Both the position numbers and the translations under genes were made by a program. A stretch of 64,000 bases of DNA from Xestospongia muta. Taxonomy: Eukaryota > Porifera > Demospongiae > Haplosclerida > Petrosiidae. This document shows positions 10,271 through 20,623 of this stretch, piece by piece (position 1 is the stretch's first letter; each line of letters begins with the position of its first letter). Where the stretch lies: the NCBI GenBank assembly GCA_963693285.1, contig OY848923.1:2552038-2616037 (forward strand), in the 5' to 3' direction. The notes under the pieces are model-generated. The model was given only the letters and a program-made list of their open reading frames with translations. It made no database searches and was not told the DNA's origin.

Positions 10271-11308
10271 ATGTCTGCCATGTACAAAATACTACTCCTT
10301 TTCATATTGGGTCTTTGTATAGAATTACTTCATGGCAATGGTGACAGTCATACTGGAGGATGTACAGCTTCTTGTACATCTACATGTCCTATTACCACTT
10401 CTAAAGAAGGCTGTAATGACTGTAAGGGTATTGAACATAAACTCCAACAACTTGACACTAAACTTGATCGTTTAATGGCACATGCAAATATTACTGATCT
10501 CTATCCTCCTTCTGCTCTCCTACACTCCTGTGAGGAGATCAACACTAATTGGCCTGATAGTCCCTCTGACTATTACATTATAGCTGATACTAATGGACAT
10601 CCTCATCATGTCTACTGTCATATGGAATCATTGTGTAACTCTAGTGGAGGATGGATGAGGGTAGCCTACCTCAACATGTCTGACCCTACAGAGGAATGTC
10701 CACCTGGATTTAGACTGTATAATGAGAGTGGAATAAGAGCATGTGGACGACCAGCATCAGCACCAGTTAATAGCTGTCAATCAGTCAAGTTCCCCTCCTA
10801 CAGTATCAGTTACTCTCAAGTATGTGGTCAAGTTATTGGATATCAATATGGATCACCTGATGGTATTCATCGTCATAGTGGAAGAAGTAAAAGCATTAAT
10901 GGAGCATATGTCGATGGTGTTAGTCTCACTCGTGGTAATCCTCGTCAACATATATGGACATTTATAGCTGGTCTACAAGAGAACTATTTCTCTCAAAATG
11001 GACATCATGAGTGTCCCTGTGCTCCTAACAGTCCTGAGACTGTCCCATCTTTTATCGGTAATGACTACTTTTGTGAGTCAGGTTCTCCTGGACACTGGCA
11101 ACATAACATCTTCTACACTGATCCACTCTGGGATGGTAAACAGTGTGGACTGATAGAGAAACCCTGTTGTTTAGTTCCTGGTCTACCATGGTTTAATAAG
11201 GCACTTAACTCTACCACTACTGACTATATAGAAATGAGAATATGTGGAGATGAAGTTGGAGGAAATGAAGACTCTCCAGTTGCTTACTATGAGATTTATG
11301 TTAAGTGA
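10271..11308 (+). CDS. Secreted FReD-like protein, short-stalk type, 345 aa
   Basis: Intact and intronless. The first ATG gives 'MSAMYKILLL'; sister genes lack it and start at the equivalent of 10280, giving 342 residues. The signal peptide ends near 'ELLHGNG'. A Cys-rich stretch ('GGCTASCTSTCP') and a short helical stalk ('IEHKLQQLDTKLDRLMAHA') precede the conserved region. One otherwise invariant Cys is replaced: 'CESGSPGHW' instead of 'CESGCPG', so one disulfide may be lost. Variable loop 1 reads 'IHRHSGRSKSIN'. The gene lies in the left copy of a segmental duplication whose partner is 24013. Expected to be secreted and to oligomerise through the N-terminal Cys and stalk. Confidence 0.85.
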   Translation: MSAMYKILLLFILGLCIELLHGNGDSHTGGCTASCTSTCPITTSKEGCNDCKGIEHKLQQLDTKLDRLMAHANITDLYPPSALLHSCEEINTNWPDSPSDYYIIADTNGHPHHVYCHMESLCNSSGGWMRVAYLNMSDPTEECPPGFRLYNESGIRACGRPASAPVNSCQSVKFPSYSISYSQVCGQVIGYQYGSPDGIHRHSGRSKSINGAYVDGVSLTRGNPRQHIWTFIAGLQENYFSQNGHHECPCAPNSPETVPSFIGNDYFCESGSPGHWQHNIFYTDPLWDGKQCGLIEKPCCLVPGLPWFNKALNSTTTDYIEMRICGDEVGGNEDSPVAYYEIYVK

Positions 11309-11984
11309 TGAGCACATTGATAATTGAAATATAGTACATAATTATGATAAAATATTTACATAAAATTTTGCTAATATGATTCCTTTTTGAGACAAAAATT
11401 ATAAAAACTTAACTGAAGTCACTAGTATACTGAGTGGAAGGGATGGTTTACTAAACAATAATATTGTATCATATATCAATAGATTATCCAGACAAAAGAC
11501 TAAAATTATATTTTTACTGCATGGCATGCTTCAGTAGTAGCAGTCTTATAAATGTTTTGAACCATGTAGTATGAATACGGCTATCCACCAACAATTAAAG
11601 AAGAAAGCTTCATAACTCAAGCATAGAAAAAGACACAATAAAGTGATAGTTTTCAAGATATGTTATACATGACTGATAAAATGTATAAAGTGTAGAGAAG
11701 ATCTTCTGCAATTATAAAGCTTAAAAGAGTATCGTAGATTGTAGAATTGATAATATTAGTGTTTTCTCTTAAAAGATTTTCCCCTAACACATAGCATGAT
11801 ATTGATGTGGTTTCCTTAATTGTTTGTTATTATAAAAGTGTTAAAATAAACAATCTGTATTATGCTTGGATAATGGATACCATATCAGTATGCTACTTCC
11901 TGTGACAATACTATTTACTACAACACTTAAGACTGTGCCACCATTATGTTAGGTTCAACAAAAAATGAATAAGTCTAATTACAT
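11309..11984. other. Intergenic, duplicated 3' flank
   Basis: Near-identical to 25036-25735, including 'tgagcacattgataattg' and 'gcttcataactcaag'. AT-rich, with no ORF supported. Confidence 0.6.
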
Positions 11985-12600
11985 GTTCTCCTGGAATAAC
12001 AAGATTCAAAGTCAATCGTTTGATGACACTGACTAATATTACAAGTGGAAAAAGATGTAAAAAGAGTAGATACCAGGTGGAAAAAAGTAAGTTTGACTAT
12101 TACATCATAGCTGATACTGATGGACATTCTTGTCATGTTAAATAAAATATAAGTTATTCTCAAGTATGTGGTTGAGTTACTGGATATCAAATATACACAT
12201 ACAGATGCTAATTATCCTCATTCACAGAACAATAACCTCAATGGAGCATATGTTGATGGTATTATAGTATAACTCATGGTAATCCTCATAAACATGCCTG
12301 GACATTTACCAGTGTTCTACAAGAAAACCTTTTTTGCTGTGATGGAGGTTAGCATGAGTGTCTATGTACTTCTAACTGTCATGTGACTATTCCATCTTTA
12401 TTGGTAATGACTACTTCTATGAATCAGATCGTCTTAAACATAATGTTTTATACACGGATTGACTCTGAGATCGTAAACAATATGGACCAATAAAGAAGAC
12501 CTTTTGTCTAGCTATCAGGTCTATCATGACTCCATAAAACACTTAACTCTTTCACTAAAAACTATAAAGAAATGAGAGTGTGGAAGGTGGCATCAGCAAT
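11985..12600 (+). pseudogene. Degraded long-stalk FReD-like relic
   Basis: Stalk text readable as 'VNRLMTLTNIT', then pieces of 'DYYIIADT.GHS', 'YSQVCG', 'NNLNGAYVDG', 'CPC' and 'SFIGNDYF' follow in order, with large internal deletions and many frame breaks. A matching relic occurs at 25735-26335 in the sister duplication. Confidence 0.75.
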
Positions 12601-12609
12601 TTGGAAGAC

Positions 12610-13618
12610 TCAGAACTCGGTAAAAAGGTTAGTACAAAGATTGAGACCACATCAATTCAGTTAGAGACCAAAGTTAATACTAAAATTCATAATATCTCAC
12701 AACTTACTTAGTTAACTTAAAAAATCTGTTTGATGCCAAGATAGACAAACTCACAGCTAAAGTAAATCGTTTGATAACACTGACTAACACTACTGAACCA
12801 ACTGACTATCCTCCTTCTTCTCTCTTACACTCCTGTGAGGAGATCAACACTAATTGGCCTGATAGTCCCTCTGACTATTACATCATAGCTGATACTAATG
12901 GACATTCTCGTCATGTCTACTGTCATATGGAATCACTGTGTAACTCTGGAGGAGGATGGATGAGGGTAGCCTACCTTAACATGTCTGACCCTACAGAAGA
13001 ATGCCCACCTGGATTTAGACTATATAATCAGGAAGGAATAAAAGCATGTGGATGACCAGCATCATCACCAGCTGGTTATTGTCAATCAGTCAAGTTCCCC
13101 TCCTACAGTATCAGTTATTCTCAAGTATGTGGTCAAGTTATTGGATATCAATATGGACATCCTGATGCTACTCAACCTCATAGCAAAAGAAGTAAAAGCA
13201 TCAATGGAACATAATATGTTGATGGCGTTAGCATTACTCATGGTAATCCTTGTAAACATGTATGGACATTTATGGCTGCTCTATAAGAGAACTATTTCTA
13301 TCAAAATGGTCATTACAAGTGTCCCTGTGCTCCTAACAGTTCTGCGACTGTCCCATCTTTTATTGGTAATGACTATTTCTGTGAGTCAGGTTGTCCAGGA
13401 CACTGGCAGACTCGTGTCTTCTATACTAATCCATGTGATCCACTCTGGGATGGTAAACAGTGTGGACTGATAGAGAAGGCCTGTTGTCTAGCTCCTGGTC
13501 TACCATGGTTCCATAAGACACTTAACTCCCCAACTAATGACTATATAGAAATGAGAGTGATGATCCAGGGGGATATGAAGATTCTCCAGTTGCTTACTAC
13601 GAGCTCTATGTTAAGTAA
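12610..13618 (+). pseudogene. FReD-like long-stalk pseudogene, several lesions
   Basis: This begins with stalk text like 'ELGKKVSTKIE' and 'FDAKIDKLTAKVNRLIT', lacks a signal peptide, and then runs through the whole conserved region. Lesions include CGA to TGA at 13053-13055, a small insertion near 13212 inside 'NG.YVDG', CAA to TAA in 'ALQEN' near 13286, and a deletion after 'YIEMR' near 13558. It is too damaged to encode a product, but long stretches keep near-identity with intact copies, so it can still donate sequence by gene conversion. Confidence 0.85.
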
Positions 13619-14844
13619 TGAACACATTACTAAGAATTGAGAAGTGGAATATGTACATGTTAGTTTGCTTGATGCCTTTTGATTAATACAATTTTATATT
13701 TTTAAAAATTGTCCTAACATTACTTTGAGGGAAATTTGTTTAAGTAATATAATATATAGTGGTAAGACCTGCTAAGTGGCCAGAAGCTATGGATATATCA
13801 GCAGAAGGTGTGGGTACTTAGTCTTCTTCAGAATATTGCTATAGAATGCTGGAAACTATGAGAAACTTCAAGTATTATCAGTCATATCCATCATGATAGT
13901 ACTCAGGGTTAGGGTTAGCTTATAGACTAAACACTATACTAGCATAGGTTAGATTAGATTAGAGTATGGTGTAACTAACTGCACACAGTGAGTCGTTTTC
14001 CCATGCTACTTACTTGATGAAACACATTGAAGAAGTGCATCAAGTTACTGTTGGTATGTGAAGTACTTACATTTGCAATGTAATAATGTAAGTGGTCATT
14101 TAATTCTGCAGCTGTCAAAAGGAAGTCATTTTCCAATTGGTCATCCTTTCTTAAACGGAAAGAATCATATGAGGCACTAACATATACCTGCTATGTGCAC
14201 CAAAATAGTACTAAACTCCAAGGAGATCGTGGTAAGTACTGCGGAGTGTCTTATAATATTTAGGAATGTTAACATGCATTGCCTAATGGTCATGTCTCCA
14301 TTAGAAATGAAAGTATAACTGTTTGTGTTGCCGTGACGGAAAGGGCAAAGAGAACTTGAAACCAAGAAAAACAGAAGAGATTTCATAGGAAATGTGGGAG
14401 AACATGTAGCTGACCAGCAAACTGTTCCGCTTGGAAAGACAGCAGATGATGAGCAGCAAACTGTTTCTCCAGGAGAGAAAATAAAACGTATAATGTATAC
14501 AACTATATTATTATTATCGCTCATCCCAAATTTTTCCTGTTATGAAACCAGATTGTGCGAAATATGGTAACTGTAGAGATAAAAAAAAGTTGGCGGACAA
14601 GGTAAACAGAAACAGGCTTGTGAGAAAAGGAGGTGTATCATGTCTCTTAAAGGTATAGTTACTTTATTTATTTTGAAGGTTCAACAAAATCAGAAAATCC
14701 ACACACAGATCAAACTAGTGAACTACAGATCAAAAGTCAATGCCAGTCAAGTATTGCAATAGAGGTTAAGTTTTAGTAGCTATAAGGTACCTAATGAATA
14801 AACTAATGTGCTATATTTTTATAACTATATAGACACAACCTCAA
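13619..14844. other. Unrelated insert in the array, left part
   Basis: From about 13750 the DNA no longer resembles the array. It has lower AT content, a GGGTTAGGGTTAG stretch at 13906-13918, and open but unrecognised frames around 14300-14650 (for example a 'MKPDCAKYGNCRDKK' reading at about 14544). Together with the OTU-like relic that follows it looks like one inserted segment. I could not identify terminal repeats. Confidence 0.45.
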
Positions 14845-15366
14845 GTTGATGCATGTTCTTTGCAATTGTTTTTGAATCATCATGATAGAGCTACTCAAAC
14901 CACACTTGCGGATGGAAACTGCCTATTCTGAAGCCTTTTGTTTTGTTTATTCAATATTGAAGACCACCATCAAAATTTGCTGCTATGATTTGTGATTTTA
15001 AATCAAAATACATTCCAAAATAATTTACCATCTGAGCAAACAATTCAAGACCACATCAAGAAGCTTTCTCATCCATGTTCACAGGGGATAGACTTGGAAA
15101 TGTTAGCAGCAACAATATACTTCCAGATACCAACTTACTATTGTTGCATTGACAGCAAAAAGAAGCAATGGGTGTGGTGCTATGTAAACCCTCTTGTTCC
15201 GCCACCTACACAATTTAGCTATCCAGTTGTTGTGGATAATACTTTTCCAGATCTTGCTGAACCACCACCTAGTCATTTTGAACTAGTGTACTGGAGAAAC
15301 ACACACTATGATAGCATTGTCTCCAAAATGATCGGGATTGTTAGCCAGAGAACCATCAAAGATTGA
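14845..15366 (+). pseudogene. OTU-type cysteine protease relic
   Basis: One frame reads 'TTLADGNCLF', a stop at 14929-14931, 'FNIEDHHQN', another stop near 14986, then an open run of 124 codons containing 'GIDLEMLAATIYF' and 'LVYWRNTHYDSIVS'. This matches the OTU (ovarian tumour) deubiquitinase layout from memory: DGNC(L/F)F carries the catalytic Cys and the terminal HYDSV carries the catalytic His. Both catalytic motifs survive but the frame is broken. OTU domains also occur in transposon-linked ORFs, so the host could be a mobile element. No partner ORF is recognised nearby. Confidence 0.7.
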
Positions 15367-15545
15367 AATTGAACATAGGTTTGTAGAAGAAGTTATTTCA
15401 TGAACTATTTTACGAGCTACCAGCTCATATTATTATTCCAAAAGAGTTTTTTACACTTGATGATATAGAAAAAGCAATGCAGGGTTAAAAAGAGAAAATG
15501 TTTCCCCGCCCACTAATTAGAATGTCTGATTCTCTAAACTGAAAA

Positions 15546-16583
15546 ATGCTAACAGTCATTATCTTTGGTCTTGCTATTGGCTCAATTCTTGTCAACGGTG
15601 ACAGTCATACTGGAGGCTATACAGATACAAGTACATGTCCAATAACTCCTCCTAGACATGGTTCTTGTAGCAATGACAGTTTAACTATTGAAAAAGGATT
15701 CAAGGAACTCGATACAAATATTAACCATATTAACACCAAGCTTAATCATTTAATTCCACATGAAAATATTACCAATCTCTATCCTTCTTCTCTACTACAC
15801 TCCTGTGAGGAGATCAACACTAACTGGCCTGATAATCCCTCTGACTATTACATCATAGCTGATACTAATGGACATCCTCGTCATGTCTACTGTCATATGG
15901 AATCACTGTGTAACTCTGGAGGAGGATGGATGAGGGTAGCCTGCCTTAATATGTCTGACCCTACAGAGGAATGTCCACCTGGATTTAGACTATATAACCA
16001 GAAAGGAGTAAGAGCATGTGGACGACCAGCATCATCACGAGCTGGGTATTGTCAATCAGTCAAGTTCCCCTCCTACAGTATTAGTTACTCTCAAGTATGT
16101 GGTCGAGTTATTGGATATCAATATGGATCACCTGATGCTATTGCTCGAGAACGTCCACATAAAAATCTCAATGGAGAATATGTTGATGGTGTTAGCATAA
16201 CTCGTGGAAATCGTCGTAAACATATCTGGACATTTATGGCTGCTATACAAGAAAATACCATTCTATTTAGAGGTCAAAGTCAATGTCCCTGTGCTCCTAA
16301 CAATCCTATGTCTATTCCATCTTTTATTGGTAATAATTACTTCTGTGAGTCAGGTTGTCCTGGACGCTGGCAACATAATGTGTTATATACTGGAGACCCA
16401 CTCTGGGATGGTAAACAGTGTGGACTGATAGAGGAGGCTTGTTGTCTAGCTCCTGGTCCACCATGGTTTCATAAGACACTTAAGTCTCCCACTACAGACT
16501 ATATAGAAATGAGAATATGTGGAGATCAACCAACAACTGATGAAGACTCTCCCATTGGATTTTATGAGATATATGTGAAATAG
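15546..16583 (+). CDS. Secreted FReD-like protein, short-stalk type, 345 aa
   Basis: Intact and intronless. The signal peptide 'MLTVIIFGLAIGSILVNG' is followed by a Cys segment and a divergent stalk ('INHINTKLNHLIPHENIT'). The conserved region is complete with unusual loops: 'IARERPHKNLN' in loop 1, 'TILFRGQSQCPC' in loop 2, and 'CGDQPTTDEDSP' near the end. No clear TATA box is present; only a TTAAAAAG stretch lies about 60 bp before the ATG. The normal upstream region appears to have been replaced by the OTU-containing insert. The gene may therefore be driven by different sequences from its sisters. Confidence 0.85.
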   Translation: MLTVIIFGLAIGSILVNGDSHTGGYTDTSTCPITPPRHGSCSNDSLTIEKGFKELDTNINHINTKLNHLIPHENITNLYPSSLLHSCEEINTNWPDNPSDYYIIADTNGHPRHVYCHMESLCNSGGGWMRVACLNMSDPTEECPPGFRLYNQKGVRACGRPASSRAGYCQSVKFPSYSISYSQVCGRVIGYQYGSPDAIARERPHKNLNGEYVDGVSITRGNRRKHIWTFMAAIQENTILFRGQSQCPCAPNNPMSIPSFIGNNYFCESGCPGRWQHNVLYTGDPLWDGKQCGLIEEACCLAPGPPWFHKTLKSPTTDYIEMRICGDQPTTDEDSPIGFYEIYVK

Positions 16584-16927
16584 TGAAGATTGTTAGATTT
16601 TAAATAAAACATTTTGACACGCAATAAATGTACTATTTATTATATATACATGTAATTATGTTCCTGCTAAAATTTGGAATTAAAACTTGATATTTTGAAT
16701 TAATTATTTATTTAATAACATTAGATGAGTAAGATGACACACAGTAATTCACTGGCTGTTCTACTTGTTATCTCCTCTACTCCTGGAGTATTATTTAGTC
16801 AAAGGGTTGCCTCAGCCACATATAATTCATAACATAATGCAGTCAAATAATTAGAATATTTAGTTTTGTTGGTTCCTTTCAGTTGTTATGCTAGTTACAT
16901 GTAGAATAGATCTGACCAGAATGTAAA
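16584..16927. other. Intergenic spacer
   Basis: 3' flank and AT-rich spacer. I see nothing gene-like here. Confidence 0.55.
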
Positions 16928-17020
16928 AAAGCATGTGGACATCTGGCATCATCACTAGCTGGTTACTATCAAATCAGACAAGTTCCACTCCTACAGTATT
17001 AGCTACTTTCAAGTATAGCT
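16928..17020 (+). pseudogene. Short FReD-like relic
   Basis: About 90 bp readable as the 'KACG.PAS' to 'YSISY' segment with frame errors ('gcatgtggacatctggcat'). Nothing else of this copy remains nearby. Confidence 0.6.
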
Positions 17021-18204
17021 GTGGCTATTAATAATACTAGCATATCAAACTAGTTTAGTAACATAAGAAACCAATGCTCTAAACAATTGTTGTTATGCAT
17101 ATTTGCCTTGATTCATAGTATAATAACTAATACCATTCCAAATCATAATATTTCCTTCAAAGAAAACAAACTATCAAAAAATCTGATTCTCATTACCAGA
17201 AGACTACAACAAATTATTGAACCATTAACACAAGGTCAAACAGTCATTATCTACCATGATTAAATGAATGCCCCTCCATAAACTTTCCTAGACCTAGATC
17301 ATCTCAGTCACATATAAACACACCTCACTGAAAAAAGTCAAGCTGACAAAATACAGTTTAGTTTCAGAATATTTTGAGTTAAAGGTAACTTTATTGAAGG
17401 GCAGTGGCTACTTCAACACCATATAACATGACATGAAGGGAAAGAAAAATTGCTATTGGAGAGTTGATATTACTGGATAAAATACAAGAAAAAATGATAA
17501 TAGCCATATTGAGAGACAGGATAGAACTACCAATAATCACATGCAATTTGCTTTGATTTCCCTTGATTCAAAAAAACATTATATTCAGTCTCCAATTTAA
17601 AAGAAGAGTGGGAGGAATGTGGTATTAAAATGTGCCATTGTAAGGCTTGCCTTTAATTGTAAACACAACAGACAGACTGTCAGTAATAACATTTACGGAC
17701 CAAATTAAAGGCATATGGATTGTGCTCTGACATTAAAAGTATTGATATTGAAGGCAGCAAATGATAAATTGTTAGGACATGACAAGAAATCTAAGAAATC
17801 AATTGATTGTATACAATGAACCAATGAAGATTCTATGTACATATTATAGCAGTAAAAAAGACTGGAGACTTGGTTAGTATATTGACCTAGTTGTTATAAA
17901 ATATAACAACATTACTAGCTCTAAAAAAGTGATACTAACTTTTCAGTACTAGAAAAGTATTAAACAATTATTTGTATCTTAACAAACCACTATCTCATGA
18001 AGTTACATCCCTCAAGTGAAAATACTACCACAAACTATTGAACTAGACCACAAAGCCAAACTAATTGAATGTTACTCTACAAACTTTCTCAGATCAAATA
18101 CCTCTTTCAGTTCAGCCAAGTTTAAGGAAGGATTCGCAGTAACGAATAACTCGTTTGAGCTGAAATTGTCCCACTTACAAAAGAGAGTGTCTGCCAATTG
18201 GAGA
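17021..18204. other. Intergenic spacer
   Basis: AT-rich spacer with pieces of the upstream element: 'ctccataaactttcctaga' near 17274 and 'ctctacaaactttctcaga' near 18073. A TATA box comparable to the sisters' is not evident before 18205. Confidence 0.5.
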
Positions 18205-19230
18205 ATGTTATTTCTCCTTGTGTTGGGTTTTTGTATGGAATTACTTCATGTCAATGGTGAGAGTGAGAGTCATACTGGAGGATGTACAGCTACTTGTACA
18301 GCTACATGTAATACCTCTTCCAAACAGTGCTGTAATGACTGTAAGGCTATTGATTCTATTGAACATAAACTCCAACAGCTTGATGCTAAACTTGATCGTT
18401 TAATGGTACATGCAAATATTACTGATCTCTATCCTCCTTCTTCTCTACTACACTTCTGTGAGGAGATCAACACTAACTGGCCTGATAGTCCCTCTGACTA
18501 TTACATCATAGCTGATACTAATGGACATCCTCGTCATATCTACTGTCATATGGAATCACTGTGTAACTCTAGTGGAGGATGGATGAGGGTAGCCTACCTC
18601 AACATGTCTGACCCTACAGAGGAATGCCCACCTGGATTTAGACTATATAACCAGAATGGAATAAAAGCATGTGGACGACCAACATCATTACCAGTTAATA
18701 GTTGTCAATCAGTCAAGTTCCTTTCCTACAGTATCAGTTACTCTCAAATTTGTGGTCAAGTTATTGGGTATCAATATGCACATACTGATGCTATAGGTGG
18801 AGGAAGAAACAACCTTAATGAAGCATATGTTGATGGTGTTAGCATAACTCGAGGTAATCCTTGACAACATATCTGGACATTTATGGCTGCTGTACATGAG
18901 AAATATTTTTCTGTTAAAGGTGATAGTTGTTGCCCTTGTGCTCCTAACAGTCCTGTGACTGTCCCATCTTTTATTGGTAATGACTACTTCTGTGAGTCAG
19001 GTTGTCCTGGACAATATCAAAAAAATGTCTTTTATTCTGGAGATCCACTCTGGGATGGTGAACAGTGTGGACAAATAGAGAAAGCATGTTGTCTAGCTCC
19101 TGGTTTACCATGGTTCCATAAGACACTTAACTCTCCCACTACTGACTATCTAGAAATGAGAGTATGTGGAGATGAAGCAGCAGGAAATGAAGACTCTCCA
19201 GTTGCTTACTATGAGATTTATGTTAAGTGA
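18205..19230 (+). pseudogene. FReD-like secreted protein, one nonsense codon
   Basis: A 341-residue frame with one stop, TGA at 18862-18864, where sisters read CGA (or CGT) in 'GNPRQHIW'. The frame continues open to the normal end at 19230. The start is ATG 18205 ('MLFLLVLGFCMELLHVNG'); the ORF extends upstream only through non-ATG codons. The Cys segment carries several TAT/TAC codons ('GGCTATCTATC') and a short stalk. Loop 1 is short ('IGGGRNNLN') and loop 2 ends 'GDSCCPC' with an extra Cys. Truncation would remove the last 122 residues. Young pseudogene or null allele. Confidence 0.85.
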
Positions 19231-19714
19231 TGAACATATTTAGAAATATTGAAGAATAAAACATTATTAATAATTACATTTGGTTTGTTAGATTTCCCTT
19301 TTAATTAAAGAAACCACTTAAATAAAAGCTGAAGTCACTAAAGTACAGTGTGGGGGTGGGAATATAAAGTAGACAAAACAACACACTAAAAGAGAAGCTG
19401 TATTCAAAAAGAGAAGGTCTATAAATATTATTGACCTCACTGTGATTACCACTGATAATATAGTAGTGGATATTTTTTTATATTGTCTTCTTTGCAAACC
19501 AAATTTAGCAAGATACGTTTAAATCTATGTTAGCTATTCTATAATCTTTTCCAATTAGTCATCACCAGATTAAATTTTATAGACACACTGTTAGTGACTT
19601 CATGTGTAGACTAATAGAGGAGCATGTGTTAAAACTGTGAGACTTTTTAATAAGCAGTGCTGTGCTTAATATAAAACTACTAAACTGTGATAAACACATT
19701 CAACTGTATCATAG
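19231..19714. other. Intergenic spacer
   Basis: 3' flank of the type seen after 28043 ('aaagctgaagtcactaaag'), then AT-rich spacer. No ORF is supported. Confidence 0.55.
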
Positions 19715-20150
19715 TAGCCTCTCTAAACATGTCTGACCTCACAGAGGAATGTCCACCTGGATTTAGACTATATTACCAGAAAGGAATAAGAGCATGTGGA
19801 AGACCAGCATCATCATCAGCTGGTTACTGTCAATCAGTCAAGCTCTCTTCCTAATATATCTGTTACTCTCAAGTATGTGAAATAGTTATTGAGTATCAAT
19901 ATGAAACACAAGACACCATTCAGCTTGGACATTCACGAAAGAATAATTAAAACAGAGCATTACATTGATGGGAACACACCATTGCCCTTGTCAACATATC
20001 TGGACATTTATAACTGTTGTAGTAGAAAACCTTTACATTAAATCTGCATCTGATATTTGTCCATGTACTTCCAATAGTATCACAAACTCAATTACTCACA
20101 ATCTACTATTCCACAAGTATAAGGTTACCACAAACCCGTCAACTTATATA
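19715..20150 (+). pseudogene. Degraded FReD-like relic
   Basis: Readable pieces are 'LNMSD.TEECPPGFRLY', 'GIRACGRPASS', 'GYCQSVKLSS', then a stop, 'YSQVCE', and later 'HIWTFI' and a 'CPCTSNS' block. Frame breaks and deletions separate them. The 'agctctcttcctaa' lesion is shared with the relic at 35005, so the two come from one already broken ancestor. Confidence 0.75.
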
Positions 20151-20549
20151 ACCTGAGGTCAAACAGTTATTAACCATGATCACTGAATGAATATCCTTCT
20201 ATAAACTTTCCCAAACCTAATACCACCTTCAAGGAGGACTTCTTAGGTACAAACAACTTGTTGTGTCTGGAATCCTTTAGAATATAAAGAGGGTAAGGAA
20301 ACCATTTTCTAGTGACATATTTCTAGTGACCTATTATATCTACAAAGAAATAACACAACCACTAAAACAACATATCTCATGACCTCTTACTCTCTTTAGG
20401 AGTTACGATAACCACAATACATCACAAGGTCAAGCATTCATTAACCTTGATTATTAAATGAATGGGCTTTTACAAACTTCCCAAACCAAATACCTCCTTC
20501 ACAAAGAACTTCACAGTTACAAACTTGTTTGTGACTAAACATCTTAGTC

Positions 20550-20557
20550 TATATAAA
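20550..20557 (+). promoter_or_regulatory. TATA box of the gene at 20624
   Basis: TATATAAA lies 74 bp before the ATG, in a promoter nearly identical to that of 3025, including 'cagaagcttcagttctct' and 'tgagctaaagagccttta'. A variant of the TACAAACTTTC element is at 20471-20481. Confidence 0.75.
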
Positions 20558-20623
20558 GACACTCATAAAACAGAAGCTTCAGTTCTCTATCTAGTGAGCT
20601 AAAGAGCCTTTAAAACAATAAAA

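Larger units (their letters stand above)
8960..12600 (+). repeat. Segmental duplication, left copy
   Basis: This stretch is collinear with 22460-26335. It runs from spacer ('tttaatgcaacatttgat'), through the upstream repeat block, a 'ctagtgggaaaggaatg' stretch, the promoter and gene (10271 versus 24013) and near-identical 3' flanks, to a degraded long-stalk relic. The pairing of one good gene with one relic in both copies shows that the relic predates the duplication. Confidence 0.75.

Noticed and set aside
13906..13918. Telomere-like GGGTTAGGGTTAG
   Set aside because: Only two units; too short to mean an internal telomere or a chromosome end.
14177..14524. Minus-strand ORF of 115 codons
   Set aside because: No recognisable motif and antisense to the inserted segment; not supported.
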